A DNA stretch of 64,000 bases from an uncultured Bacteroidaceae bacterium (GCA_905233465.1 CAJOEI010000002.1:62001-126000); one strand, 5' to 3'; shown: positions 52,991 through 62,119, numbered from the stretch's first letter. The notes: a model not told the origin generated them from the letters alone. Translations and numbers: made by a program.

Positions 52991-53647
52991 ATGACTATCA
53001 TCAACTTTGCAGAGCAGAACTCCGTCATAAATCAGTATATGGCAGAACTGCGTGACAAGAGCTATCAGAAGAATCGCCTACTCTTTCGTCACAACATAAA
53101 GCGTGTTGGCGAGATGATGGCATACGAACTCAGCAAGACACTGGAATACAAGGCAAAGACTGTCACCACTCCACTTGGCACTATCGACATGCCACTGCCC
53201 AAAGATGACCTGCTCATAGCTACAGTGTTACGCGCTGGACTGCCGTTCCATGAAGGATTCCTACATGTCTTCGACCGAGCCGCCAACGGCTTTGTATCAG
53301 CCTATCGCATGTATACAAATCGAGAGCATACCGAGGTCGGCATACACACCGAATACATGGCAGCTCCATCATCCAAGGGTAAGACACTCATCATCGTAGA
53401 CCCCATGTTGGCCACTGGCGGCTCTATGGCTGCCAGCTATGAAGCTTTGATAAAGACTGGCATACCGCGTAAGGTGCATATCGCATGCGTCATAGCGACA
53501 CCAGAGGGGCTCGACACACTGCGCCAGACACTGCCAGACAACGCCACCGTATGGTGCGCCGCTATTGACCCTGGCATGAACATAAATAAATATATCGTGC
53601 CTGGCTTTGGCGATGCTGGTGACCTTTGTTACGGCGAGAAATTGTGA
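52991..53647 (+). CDS. upp: Uracil phosphoribosyltransferase
   Basis: 218 aa from ATG 52991; upstream in-frame sequence belongs to the lipoprotein gene. TVLRAGLPFHEGFL and VDPMLATGGSM (PRPP motif) are diagnostic. It salvages uracil to UMP. Confidence 0.95.
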   Translation: MTIINFAEQNSVINQYMAELRDKSYQKNRLLFRHNIKRVGEMMAYELSKTLEYKAKTVTTPLGTIDMPLPKDDLLIATVLRAGLPFHEGFLHVFDRAANGFVSAYRMYTNREHTEVGIHTEYMAAPSSKGKTLIIVDPMLATGGSMAASYEALIKTGIPRKVHIACVIATPEGLDTLRQTLPDNATVWCAAIDPGMNINKYIVPGFGDAGDLCYGEKL

Positions 53648-53684
53648 TCCACCCTTTCACTTGAAACCTGAAACTTCGCAAGCT

Positions 53685-55100
53685 ATGTCTAAAATGAAGA
53701 AGAGCTTATTTATCATTTACCATTTATTGTTTATCATTTCTGCTACAGCCCAGAACACCACCGATGGGGGTATAAGCGCCAACATGTTGCGCCAGATACA
53801 AGCTGCACAGCCCGCAGCCGGCACCTACCGCGCCATAGGCAACGCCATCGCTGCTAATGCCATCGACGACTTGGCACGCTCGCGCGCCAATGCACGACCT
53901 GTGCCGACTCAGTTTAGCATCGAAACGCCAACACAGAGCATCACAGACCAAAAGTCCAGCGGACGATGCTGGATGTTCTCTGGACTCAACGTGTTGAGGG
54001 CAGACTTCGCGCATCAGCATGCTGACAGCCTCGCACTGGAGTTGTCTCAGGGTTACCTCTTTTTCTGGGATCAACTGGAAAAGAGCAACCTCTTCCTACA
54101 AGGTGTGCTCGACTGCGCCCGCGAACCAATGGACAGCCAGCGAGTGCAGTTCTTCTTCCGAACCCCAATCAATGATGGTGGCACCTTCTGCGGCGTTGCA
54201 GATCTGGCAACCAAATATGGTCTCGTACCTGCTGAAATGGCTCCCGAGACCTACAGCAGCGAGAACACAGCACGCATGAGTCGTCTGGTCAGTTCCAAGC
54301 TGCGCGAATTCGGACTTGAGCTGCGTAAGATGGTTGCTGACAAGAAGAAAGCCGCCGACATCCGTGCGCGCAAGACATCCATGCTTGCAGACATATATAG
54401 GATGTTAGTGCTAACACTGGGTGAGCCCATAACAGAATTTGACTATGCTTTCCACGGCAAGGACGGTAAGGCCAAGACCGCACGCCGCCACTATACACCA
54501 AAGTCTTTTTATGATGAGATTGTCGGGCACCCGCTGAATGGCACCTTTATCATGGTCATGAACGACCCGCGACGTGAATACCATCGCACATACGAAGTGC
54601 AGTGGGATCGACACACCTACGACGGAACAAACTGGTGCTACCTCAACCTCCCGATGGATGACATAGAGCAGCTGGCAATAGCCCAATTGCGCTCCGGACG
54701 CAAGCTCTATAGCAGTTATGACGTCGGTAAGCAGCTCGACCGCAAACGAGGCTTCTGCGACATCGATAACTTTGACTATGCCTCACTATTCCAGACAACA
54801 TTCCCAATGACCAAGGCAGAGCGTATAGCCACCTTCGACAGCGGGTCAACACACGCCATGACGCTTACCGCCGTAGATCTCGACGACCAAGGCAAGCCAC
54901 TCATGTGGAAGGTTGAGAACTCATGGGGAACAGCCTCAGGACAAAAAGGATGTCTCGTGATGACCGACCGCTGGTTTCGCGAGTATATGTTCCGCCTCGT
55001 CATTGACAAACAGTTTGTACCCGAAGCACTTCAGCAAGAAGCACAGCAAAAGCCCATAATTGTCATGCCCGAGGATCCACTATTCCAGAGTGATTTATAA
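53685..55100 (+). CDS. Secreted C1-family cysteine peptidase (bleomycin hydrolase/PepC-like)
   Basis: 471 aa. QKSSGRCWMFSGLNVLR has the active Cys95; STHAMTLTAVDLD has the His and KVENSWGT the Asn, so the triad is complete. Unlike classical cytoplasmic PepC it carries a signal peptide (FIIYHLLFIISATAQ). That peptide is encoded almost entirely by TTTATCATTTACC-type repeats at 53707-53741. It is probably an exported aminopeptidase or peptidase acting on peptides in the periplasm or outside. Confidence 0.9.
   Translation: MSKMKKSLFIIYHLLFIISATAQNTTDGGISANMLRQIQAAQPAAGTYRAIGNAIAANAIDDLARSRANARPVPTQFSIETPTQSITDQKSSGRCWMFSGLNVLRADFAHQHADSLALELSQGYLFFWDQLEKSNLFLQGVLDCAREPMDSQRVQFFFRTPINDGGTFCGVADLATKYGLVPAEMAPETYSSENTARMSRLVSSKLREFGLELRKMVADKKKAADIRARKTSMLADIYRMLVLTLGEPITEFDYAFHGKDGKAKTARRHYTPKSFYDEIVGHPLNGTFIMVMNDPRREYHRTYEVQWDRHTYDGTNWCYLNLPMDDIEQLAIAQLRSGRKLYSSYDVGKQLDRKRGFCDIDNFDYASLFQTTFPMTKAERIATFDSGSTHAMTLTAVDLDDQGKPLMWKVENSWGTASGQKGCLVMTDRWFREYMFRLVIDKQFVPEALQQEAQQKPIIVMPEDPLFQSDL
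53707..53741 (+). repeat. TTTATCA-type repeats encoding a signal peptide
   Basis: TTTATCATTTACCATTTATT and continuation, period 7, coding for the hydrophobic core FIIYHLLFIIS of the C1 peptidase. Confidence 0.8.
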
Positions 55101-55140
55101 GCTGCCAATTATGAATTATGAATTGTGAATTAGCTAAACC
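55101..55140. repeat. AATTATG heptad spacer
   Basis: AATTATGAATTATGAATTGT, period 7, between the C1 peptidase and glycosyltransferase genes. Confidence 0.65.
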
Positions 55141-56025
55141 ATGTCTGTGATAGTTCTTGAAGGCGGTCTGGGCAACCGCATGCGCGTAGCCGCTTCGGCC
55201 CTAGCGCTGTGCAATGCGAAACAGCAGCCATTGCAAGTGCTATGGACCGAGCAATGGGGAATGCGTTGTCGCTTCGATAACCTCTTCTGTCCCGTGAAGA
55301 CTGATAATGTCGTTGCTGACGGCTTCTCTTTACGCGATGCCACAACAGCTGAAAACATCTTTTACGCCCGCCCCACAGCAAGCAACCTGTATTTACCAGC
55401 CCTCACGCGCCGCCTGCGCCATAAACATATCATCCTCTCACCACGCATATGGCATCTCAATCAGGTCGGCTTCGACTTTGCAGCATTTCTTGCTCAGGGA
55501 AACAGCCTTATCACAGCATATCGCGACTTCTTTCCATGGCAGCGCAAGCATCTGACAGCATTGTTCCGACCAAACGAACGAGTGGACAGCCTCATCCGAG
55601 CCCGTACTGCTCCTTTCACATCTCATACCATTGGCGTGCATGTGCGACGTACAGACTTGCAGCAGTCCATCGATGAGAGCCCACTCGACTTGTTCATAGA
55701 AGCCATTGATCGCGAACTCGAACTTGACTGCAACCTCACTATCTATCTCGCCACTGACGACGAAGCCACTAAGCAAGAGCTCTTCAAGCGCTACGGCCAA
55801 CGTCTGTTCACCGCACCAGACGAAGCTACGCGCGACAGCACTGAGGGCATCCGCAATGCAGTAGTAGAGATGTTTGCCCTCTCCTACACACACCACATAT
55901 ACGGCTCTTCTGGCAGCACATTTTCCACTATAGCCGCCTGTTTGGGTAATGTCCCCATAGACATCATCCAGCGTAATGGCCGTGGCAACATAGACCTGCT
56001 ATGCCAAGACATGGCAAAGCCGTAG
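55141..56025 (+). CDS. Fucosyltransferase-like glycosyltransferase (HxRRxD type)
   Basis: 294 aa. VLEGGLGNRMRVAASAL at the N-terminus and GVHVRRTDL (His167, Arg169, Arg170, Asp172) are the GDP-fucose-binding pattern of alpha-1,2 (GT11) and alpha-1,6 (GT23/NodZ) fucosyltransferases. YLATDDEATKQEL and YGSSGSTFSTIAACLG fit the donor-binding domain. The acceptor is unknown; a surface glycan is likely. It stands alone rather than in a polysaccharide cluster. The last residues MAKP and stop overlap a GGCAAAGCC mini-hairpin and TTTAAAG repeat. Confidence 0.78.
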   Translation: MSVIVLEGGLGNRMRVAASALALCNAKQQPLQVLWTEQWGMRCRFDNLFCPVKTDNVVADGFSLRDATTAENIFYARPTASNLYLPALTRRLRHKHIILSPRIWHLNQVGFDFAAFLAQGNSLITAYRDFFPWQRKHLTALFRPNERVDSLIRARTAPFTSHTIGVHVRRTDLQQSIDESPLDLFIEAIDRELELDCNLTIYLATDDEATKQELFKRYGQRLFTAPDEATRDSTEGIRNAVVEMFALSYTHHIYGSSGSTFSTIAACLGNVPIDIIQRNGRGNIDLLCQDMAKP

Positions 56026-56043
56026 TTTAAAGTTTAATGTTGA

Positions 56044-58887
56044 ATGTATAAGAAGTTTCTCTCCACCACTTGTCTTCTTCTGCTACATATCTGTGTGGCA
56101 GCACAGGTGCAAGGTATTGTCATTGATGCCAAAACCCGCAAGCCACTGGAGTATGTCAATATTGTCTACGAGGGTCATGGCTATGGCGGTCAGAGTGATG
56201 AGGACGGTCGTTTCATCATCCGTGAGGATTCTACGTGGAAGGTGCTCACGGTGTCGACTATGGGCTATGAGACACAGCGCGTGCGTCTCGGCGACTATGG
56301 CAAGAATCGCGACCTGCGCATCCGCCTGAAGCCAGAGGGTTCCAACCTGCGGGAGGTGACTATCACCACCAAACGCACGCGCTACAGCAGGAAAAATAAT
56401 CCGGCTGTGGATTTCATGCGGCGCGTGATAGAGCACAAGCGCAGCAACGACTTGCATGCAAAGGACTACTTCACGTACACCACCTACGAGAAGATGACAG
56501 CAAGCATCAATGAGTTCACCGAGAGAATCTTCGATGTCGAAGAGGGCAAGGCATGGGCATTCCTCAAGGATCATGTTGAGCGCCACCCTCAGACAGGTAA
56601 ACTCATACTGCCACTAACCGTAGACGAACAGTTGTCGCACACTTTCTACCGCCGCCAGCCCAAGACCGAGAAAGAACTCATCAAGGCAAAGAGCAACCGA
56701 GGCATCACTGAGCTCATCAACACTGGCGAGATTGTCACGACCGTGCTCAAGGACTGTTTCACAGACGTGAATATCTATGACGAGGAATGCCGATTGCTGC
56801 AGTTCCACATCAAAAGTCCAATTGCGAACTCGGCAATATCATTCTACCGTTACTATATTCAAGATACGCTCTACTTCACGCGTTCGACTCCTGAGGGTCG
56901 TGCCGCCAAGGAATACAACCCTCTTGACCAGTACATAAGTCGTGCCGAGGCACTGGCCACTCTGCGTCCCCTAATCATGCCAGACAGCATACCTGTCTCG
57001 TCGACCATGCCCGACAGTCTGCGTCGCCGCATCCTGCGCGAACGTGAGAACCGCATCCTGCGAGCACACTACGACAGCGTGCTTGTAATGGGATTCACCC
57101 CCAACAACCAGCAGGACATAGCCTTCAACGGTAATATCTATGTGATGCTTGACTCTACCTACCAAGTCAAGACAGCAGAGCTGCATTTCCCCAAGCAGAG
57201 CAACGTCAACTTCGTTGAGGACATACGCATAGATCAGTACTACGAGGATCTGCCAACAGGCGAACGAGTGTGCGTGAGCAACGACATGCTGGTTGAGCTC
57301 GCAGTGACATCATGGTTGCACAAACTGCTGGTGCAGCGCACAGTGCGCAACTTTGACTATCAGTTTGATCCAATATCGGCAAGCGTCTTCAAGCGCATCA
57401 AGGGCACAACGTACACGGAGCCAGACGCGACGATGCACACTGACGATCAGTACTGGGCACAATATCGCCAGACGGAACTGACACAGAGTGAAAGCCGCAT
57501 CGGTGGCATGCTTAAGAAACTGACTGAGATGAAATATTTCAAGCCAGTGATGATAGTTGCCAAAGCCCTGATAGAGAACTATGTTGAGACATCGGACTCG
57601 ACGGCCACTAACAAATTCGACTTTGGCCCTATCAACACCATCATCTCATACAACAGCTATGACCGCTGGCGTTTCCGTCTGTCAGGCTTCACGACAGCGC
57701 ACATGCATCCGCACCTCTTCGCCAGCGGGTACATCGCCTACGGCACTAAGTCAAAGAATCTCTATGGCTGGGGCGAACTTGTATACTCCTTCAATCCGAA
57801 GGCATATCTAGCACGCGAGTTCCCGCGCAACAACATACACTTCAGCTACCGCCGAGATGTCACTGCACCGTTTGACAAATTCGTGCCGACGGACAAGGAC
57901 AATATGTTCATGGCGTTGCATACGAGCACTGTGGACCAGTATCACCTCATCCGCGAATGGAAAGTAATGTATGACCGTGAATGGTATAACGGAGCACGTG
58001 CTCTGTTCCGTTTCACCCGCACGCAACAGCGCCCTGTGGATGCACTTTTCTACCAGCCACTTGGCACAGACCCGTTTGTTACTATCCACAACGACATCAG
58101 CCGCCTATCCGAGCCCACCTCACTGCATAGCCGCATCAATGGGATTAACCTGACAGAATTCTACGGCAGCGTTAGCTTCGAACCTGGTGCGACATACATC
58201 AACACTAAGCAGCGCCGAGTTAAGATCAATAAAGACGCACCCATATTCACTGTGAGCCACACAATGGGAGTGAAGGGCTTACTCGGAGGTGACTACAACT
58301 ACAACGTCACAGAGGCGGGAGTGTACAAACGTTTCTATATACCAGCAGGCTGGGGCTACACCGACTTTGATATCAAAGCTGGCATACAGTGGAACACTGT
58401 ACCATACCCGCTTCTCATACACCCTGCCGTGAACCAAAGCTTTGTCATACAAGACAACACCTTCTCACTGATCCACAACCTTGAGTTCCTCAACGACCGC
58501 TATGTGCAACTCATGTGGGGATGGGACATCTGCGGCAAGATCTTCAACCGCGTGCCATTGCTCAAGAAGCTGCATTGGCGCGAGTTTGTGGGCGTCAACG
58601 TCCTATGGGGCACACTTACCGACAAAAACAATCCTGCTGCCTCAGCCTACACCAATCCAGAACTGTTCTACTTCCCTGGACACTTCATCACTGCAGAAGA
58701 CGGTACTACATATTACGAGCAGAATTCCGTGGTTATGGATCCACATACACCATACGTTGAACTACGTCTGGGCGTTCACAATATACTCAAAATCTTCCAC
58801 ATCGAATATGTACGTCGCCTCACCTATCGCAATAATCCAGGTGCACAGAAACATGGTGTAAGGTTTATGTTCCGAGTGTTTTTCTAA
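56044..58887 (+). CDS. DUF5686 outer-membrane protein with CarboxypepD_reg-like domain
   Basis: 947 aa. Signal peptide (FLSTTCLLLLHICVAAQ), then a carboxypeptidase-regulatory-like beta-sandwich (QGIVIDAKTRKPLEYVNIVY; DGRFIIREDS), then DUF5686, starting with NNPAVDFMRRVIEHKRSND and ending in many amphipathic strands with terminal VRFMFRVFF. The final aromatic residue suggests an outer-membrane barrel inserted by BAM. It resembles a TonB-receptor-like protein without a plug. Function is unknown. Confidence 0.88.
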   Translation: MYKKFLSTTCLLLLHICVAAQVQGIVIDAKTRKPLEYVNIVYEGHGYGGQSDEDGRFIIREDSTWKVLTVSTMGYETQRVRLGDYGKNRDLRIRLKPEGSNLREVTITTKRTRYSRKNNPAVDFMRRVIEHKRSNDLHAKDYFTYTTYEKMTASINEFTERIFDVEEGKAWAFLKDHVERHPQTGKLILPLTVDEQLSHTFYRRQPKTEKELIKAKSNRGITELINTGEIVTTVLKDCFTDVNIYDEECRLLQFHIKSPIANSAISFYRYYIQDTLYFTRSTPEGRAAKEYNPLDQYISRAEALATLRPLIMPDSIPVSSTMPDSLRRRILRERENRILRAHYDSVLVMGFTPNNQQDIAFNGNIYVMLDSTYQVKTAELHFPKQSNVNFVEDIRIDQYYEDLPTGERVCVSNDMLVELAVTSWLHKLLVQRTVRNFDYQFDPISASVFKRIKGTTYTEPDATMHTDDQYWAQYRQTELTQSESRIGGMLKKLTEMKYFKPVMIVAKALIENYVETSDSTATNKFDFGPINTIISYNSYDRWRFRLSGFTTAHMHPHLFASGYIAYGTKSKNLYGWGELVYSFNPKAYLAREFPRNNIHFSYRRDVTAPFDKFVPTDKDNMFMALHTSTVDQYHLIREWKVMYDREWYNGARALFRFTRTQQRPVDALFYQPLGTDPFVTIHNDISRLSEPTSLHSRINGINLTEFYGSVSFEPGATYINTKQRRVKINKDAPIFTVSHTMGVKGLLGGDYNYNVTEAGVYKRFYIPAGWGYTDFDIKAGIQWNTVPYPLLIHPAVNQSFVIQDNTFSLIHNLEFLNDRYVQLMWGWDICGKIFNRVPLLKKLHWREFVGVNVLWGTLTDKNNPAASAYTNPELFYFPGHFITAEDGTTYYEQNSVVMDPHTPYVELRLGVHNILKIFHIEYVRRLTYRNNPGAQKHGVRFMFRVFF

Positions 58888-58929
58888 GTTAAAAAAAGCA
58901 AAAAAGTCTCTCGCATCACAAATTATGTC

Positions 58930-58937
58930 TACCTTTG
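58930..58937 (+). promoter_or_regulatory. -7 box of tRNA-Gln
   Basis: TACCTTTG, 30 bp before the mature tRNA 5' end. Confidence 0.75.
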
Positions 58938-58966
58938 CACCGCTTTTAGCAATAAAAGCCGCGGAT

Positions 58967-59040
58967 TGGGATATGGTGTAATGGTAACACAACAGGTTTT
59001 GGTTCTGTTTTTCCTGGTTCGAATCCGGGTATCCCAACCA
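58967..59040 (+). tRNA. tRNA-Gln (anticodon TTG)
   Basis: A 74-nt cloverleaf. The acceptor TGGGATA pairs with TATCCCA; the anticodon arm ACAGG/TCTGT encloses TTTTGGT with anticodon TTG (CAA codons). The T arm has loop TTCGAAT with stem CCTGG/CCGGG, and the discriminator A and CCA are encoded. Confidence 0.96.
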
Positions 59041-59047
59041 ATTATTC

Positions 59048-59082
59048 AAAGACTCTCACACGTGTGCGTGTGAGAGTCTTTT
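59048..59082. terminator. Rho-independent terminator after tRNA-Gln
   Basis: GACTCTCACACG at 59051-59062 pairs with CGTGTGAGAGTC at 59067-59078 (12 bp, loop TGTG), flanked by AAA and TTTT. It can work in either direction. Confidence 0.92.
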
Positions 59083-59105
59083 AAATGTAAAATGGAAAAT
59101 GTAAA

Positions 59106-59993
59106 ATGCTTCGTCGCTATCGTCAATACCTTATGCTTGAACGAGGGTTCTCTGCCAATACCCTTGACGCATATATGCGCGATTTGTCGCGACTGATGGA
59201 GTATCTCGAGACACATGGCGTAGACTACCACGCCGCTCAGCCAGAGCATCTGCAGCACTTCGTTGCAACGCTGATGGATATGGGCATCACTGCGCGCAGC
59301 ATAGCCCGCATTCTGGCTGGTGTGCGATCGTTCTACAGATTCCTGTGCATAGAGGGCGAGATTATCGACGACCCTACGGCACTGATAGAGTCGCCAGAGC
59401 GCGGTAGCCGCTTGCCAGACGTGCTCACAGTGGCGGAAATAGACAATATTATCGCAGCCATAGACCTCAGCAAGCCCGAGGGGCAGCGCGACCGCGCCAT
59501 CATCGAGACACTGTATTCGTGCGGGCTGCGCGTGAGCGAGCTCTGTGCCCTGCGAATGGGCGACCTGTTTCTGGAGGAGGGCTTCATACGTGTTGTGGGC
59601 AAGGGGCGGAAGCAGCGCCTCGTGCCGATATCGCATACGGCAATAGCCGAATTGCAGGCGTGGTTCGAGCAACGTGCAGAGGTCAACGTGCGCACGGGGC
59701 ATGAAGACGTTGTGTTCCTCAGTATCAGACGCGGCACGGCGCTGTCGCGCATCACCGTGTTCCATATCGTCAAGGAGCTGTGCATATCTGCCGGCATACG
59801 CCACACGGTGTCGCCACACACTTTCCGCCACAGCTTTGCCACCCATCTGCTCGAAGGCGGTGCTAACCTCAGGGCTATTCAGGAAATGCTTGGTCATGAA
59901 GACATTGGCACGACACAATTGTACATGCACCTCGACCGTTCACACCTCAGGGAAGAAATAATGTTGCACCATCCAAGAAATTTTTCTTCTTAG
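59106..59993 (+). CDS. xerD: Site-specific tyrosine recombinase XerD
   Basis: 295 aa. The N-terminal SAM-like domain (RYRQYLMLERGFSANTLDAY) and catalytic domain are complete: CGLRVSEL (Arg142), GKGRKQR (Lys), SPHTFRHSFATHLLEGG (His238, Arg241), LGHEDIGTTQLYMHLD (His and nucleophile Tyr). It resolves chromosome dimers at dif with XerC. Its place next to a tRNA is coincidental; it is the housekeeping type. The ATG is formed in an ATGTAAA repeat spacer. Confidence 0.93.
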   Translation: MLRRYRQYLMLERGFSANTLDAYMRDLSRLMEYLETHGVDYHAAQPEHLQHFVATLMDMGITARSIARILAGVRSFYRFLCIEGEIIDDPTALIESPERGSRLPDVLTVAEIDNIIAAIDLSKPEGQRDRAIIETLYSCGLRVSELCALRMGDLFLEEGFIRVVGKGRKQRLVPISHTAIAELQAWFEQRAEVNVRTGHEDVVFLSIRRGTALSRITVFHIVKELCISAGIRHTVSPHTFRHSFATHLLEGGANLRAIQEMLGHEDIGTTQLYMHLDRSHLREEIMLHHPRNFSS

Positions 59994-60058
59994 TTTGCAA
60001 CTTTCTTGCAACGTGTGTCGTCTAAAGGGTGTAGTTCAACCAATAAAAATCATTAATC

Positions 60059-61027
60059 ATGCAGAACAACATCACAAAGAGTGCCAAGTGCACCAACAAT
60101 CATTCAATCTCTACTCTTCTTTTTGCAGCTCTCTTGAGCCTAATGGTGGCTGCACCCGCTATGGCCGCAAGACACACAGGAGAGATCACTACCACCATGT
60201 CCAGCGCTTTAGTGGCTGAAGCAGACAGCATCAACGGCAAACAGGTTACACCTCAACAGAAAGCGGTGGCTCGCAAGATGGCCCAACATGGTGCACAAAT
60301 GGCTCGCCAAGGTGCCCAAATGGCAGTAACAGCACTGACACATCCGTCGAAGATTGACAGTGTGGCCAAGCGAATGGATGCTATAGGCGAGAAACTTGAA
60401 GAACTTGGTGACTCTTTGGCCGCTATGAGCGAGGACACTACATTCCTCTACATGGATGAAGACAGTCTGCTGAGTGACTCAGACGATCTTGATGACTTCA
60501 TCAATGGCATGGCTGACGAATGGGATAGCGACTTCACACTACCAACCTGGCTCACAGACACCTGGTGGGGCAAAGGTCTGGCTGGATTGGCAGCAATCAT
60601 AATCTCTGTGATGGCCGTTGCACTTGTTGCACTTGTGATAGTACTGTTATTCTTGTTTTTTACGGCTCCATTGTGGCTCATTGGTCTCATAATATGGCTC
60701 ATCGTGCGCAACGACAGAAAGGTGAAAAAACATAATCCAACACCTTCACCAGAAACACCTAAGCCTGAAAACACACCCACTGACGACACTGATATGACAG
60801 GCATAGAGGCAATGACAGACGAGGCATCCAACGTTTTCACCGGCACCGATATGTCATACACAGCAAGCGATGAGAAACAGCAGATGTGGAAGAGCGGCAT
60901 CATGTATTCCTGTGTGGGCGTTGGTTTAATCACTGTGTTCATCAGCATTGGTGCAAGTGCTCTATGGGGTATAGGAGCATTAGTGGCATGCATAGGAGTG
61001 GCAAAGCTCATAATTGCAAAAAGTTGA
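60059..61027 (+). CDS. Hypothetical exported membrane protein upstream of an ECF sigma factor
   Basis: 322 aa, no family recognised. N-terminal signal/TM (STLLFAALLSLMVAAPAMA); a Gln/Ala-rich helical part (MAQHGAQMARQGAQMAV, ~78-100) and acidic stretch (DEDSLLSDSDDLDDF, ~140-155); then TM helices around 185-225 (GLAGLAAIIISVMAVALVAL), a Pro/Thr-rich linker (~235-260), and two C-terminal TMs. It ends 11 bp before the sigma factor start, so co-expression is likely. Confidence 0.75.
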   Translation: MQNNITKSAKCTNNHSISTLLFAALLSLMVAAPAMAARHTGEITTTMSSALVAEADSINGKQVTPQQKAVARKMAQHGAQMARQGAQMAVTALTHPSKIDSVAKRMDAIGEKLEELGDSLAAMSEDTTFLYMDEDSLLSDSDDLDDFINGMADEWDSDFTLPTWLTDTWWGKGLAGLAAIIISVMAVALVALVIVLLFLFFTAPLWLIGLIIWLIVRNDRKVKKHNPTPSPETPKPENTPTDDTDMTGIEAMTDEASNVFTGTDMSYTASDEKQQMWKSGIMYSCVGVGLITVFISIGASALWGIGALVACIGVAKLIIAKS

Positions 61028-61038
61028 AACGCTGACAG

Positions 61039-61596
61039 GTGGCATCCATCTCTGACATAACCCTTGTGGCTCAGGTGGCCACGTTTGGCAGCGAACGAGC
61101 CTTCGCCAAGTTAGTTGAACGCCATCAAGAGGCTGTGCGGCAGACGCTGCGCAGCCTCTGCGAGGGCGACACGATGTTGGCCGATGACTTGGCACAGGAG
61201 ACGTTCATCAAAGCCTGGCAAGGTATTGCCACCTTTCGGGCGATGTCGGGATTCAGGACGTGGCTCATCAGCATTGCCTACCATGTCTTCCTTGACAACC
61301 GTCGTGCTGCGTCGCACAACGCTCTAACCGATGCGACAGACATCAGCGACATGCAACACGGAGGCATGCCCAACACGGCTATACCTGATACATCAACGAT
61401 GCTGAGCCACGACATTGACCGCGCGATGGCAACATTGAATCCCACAGAGCGCACGTGCATCATCCTGCAATGCATGCAAGGACTGCCAATCAACGAGATA
61501 GCAACGATAACCGATTTGCCCCCAAACACTGTGAAGAGCCATCTTCTGCGTGCAAAACGCAAACTCGTGACTTTCCTCACACAGAATGGGTATTGA
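61039..61596 (+). CDS. ECF-type RNA polymerase sigma factor
   Basis: 185 aa from GTG 61039. Region 2: ERAFAKLVERHQEAV, DDLAQETFIKAWQ and FRTWLISIAYHVFLDNRR. Region 4: LNPTERTCIILQCMQGLPINEIATI with LPPNTVKSHLLRAKRKL. It is followed 15 bp later by a small one-TM or two-TM protein that may be its anti-sigma partner. Confidence 0.92.
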   Translation: MASISDITLVAQVATFGSERAFAKLVERHQEAVRQTLRSLCEGDTMLADDLAQETFIKAWQGIATFRAMSGFRTWLISIAYHVFLDNRRAASHNALTDATDISDMQHGGMPNTAIPDTSTMLSHDIDRAMATLNPTERTCIILQCMQGLPINEIATITDLPPNTVKSHLLRAKRKLVTFLTQNGY

Positions 61597-61611
61597 AATG
61601 GACAATGGATA

Positions 61612-62031
61612 ATGGATAATTCACAATTCATAACAAAGGAAGAGGAGCTGCTGCTTGGCCGCTTCTTCCACGATGCTCAGCAGCCTATTGCTGACAACGG
61701 CTTCACACAGAGGGTGATGGCTGCATTAGATACCCAGCAGGTGCGTGATACACGTGCAGCCCTTAGGCTACGTCGCTGGAATCTCGCTCTCAATATCGCA
61801 GCCGCATGTATTGTGGCATTTGTGGTGATTGTCATAGGAGGTCAGCTGCTCGGGCATATCAATGCAATGGATGCAGACGAGTTGTTGGTGCAATTCATGC
61901 TTGCCGTGCGCACAGTTCCCCAAACCGTGGCAAACCATATCCCAAACATGATGCAAGTGACAGCCTTCATATCATTGGCAATATTGGCCGTTGTATTCAC
62001 TGTGAACGAAAGATTATATCCACAAAAATAG
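61612..62031 (+). CDS. Small membrane protein, possible anti-sigma partner
   Basis: 139 aa. An N-terminal ~60-residue cytoplasmic part (EEELLLGRFFHDAQQPIADNGF) is followed by two TM helices (NIAAACIVAFVVIVIGGQLL and VTAFISLAILAVVFTV). The pattern of a short cytoplasmic segment plus TM after an ECF gene fits Bacteroidota anti-sigma or DUF5056-like proteins, though no zinc HxxxCxxC is seen. The first residues, MDNSQFI, are encoded by the ATGGATA and AATTCAC repeat. Confidence 0.7.
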   Translation: MDNSQFITKEEELLLGRFFHDAQQPIADNGFTQRVMAALDTQQVRDTRAALRLRRWNLALNIAAACIVAFVVIVIGGQLLGHINAMDADELLVQFMLAVRTVPQTVANHIPNMMQVTAFISLAILAVVFTVNERLYPQK

Positions 62032-62084
62032 CTGCAAATCATTATTTTTTGTCTTGACAGGCAAATAGTCTCGGACTTTTTTTC

Positions 62085-62092
62085 TACATTTG
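62085..62092 (+). promoter_or_regulatory. -7 box of parC
   Basis: TACATTTG, 28 bp before the ATG at 62120. A TTGAC at 62054-62058 is too far to be its -33 element with normal spacing. Confidence 0.6.
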
Positions 62093-62119
62093 CCGACAAA
62101 TCAAGCCAAACTTGCCGAT

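Noticed and set aside
59046..59930. 294-codon minus-strand frame opposite xerD
   Set aside because: Shadow of xerD; composition is unlike a protein and it covers the tRNA-downstream terminator.
58967..59993. tRNA-Gln plus tyrosine recombinase as an integrated element
   Set aside because: The recombinase is the housekeeping XerD type, the tRNA is intact, and no second tRNA 3' end copy or phage/ICE genes follow.
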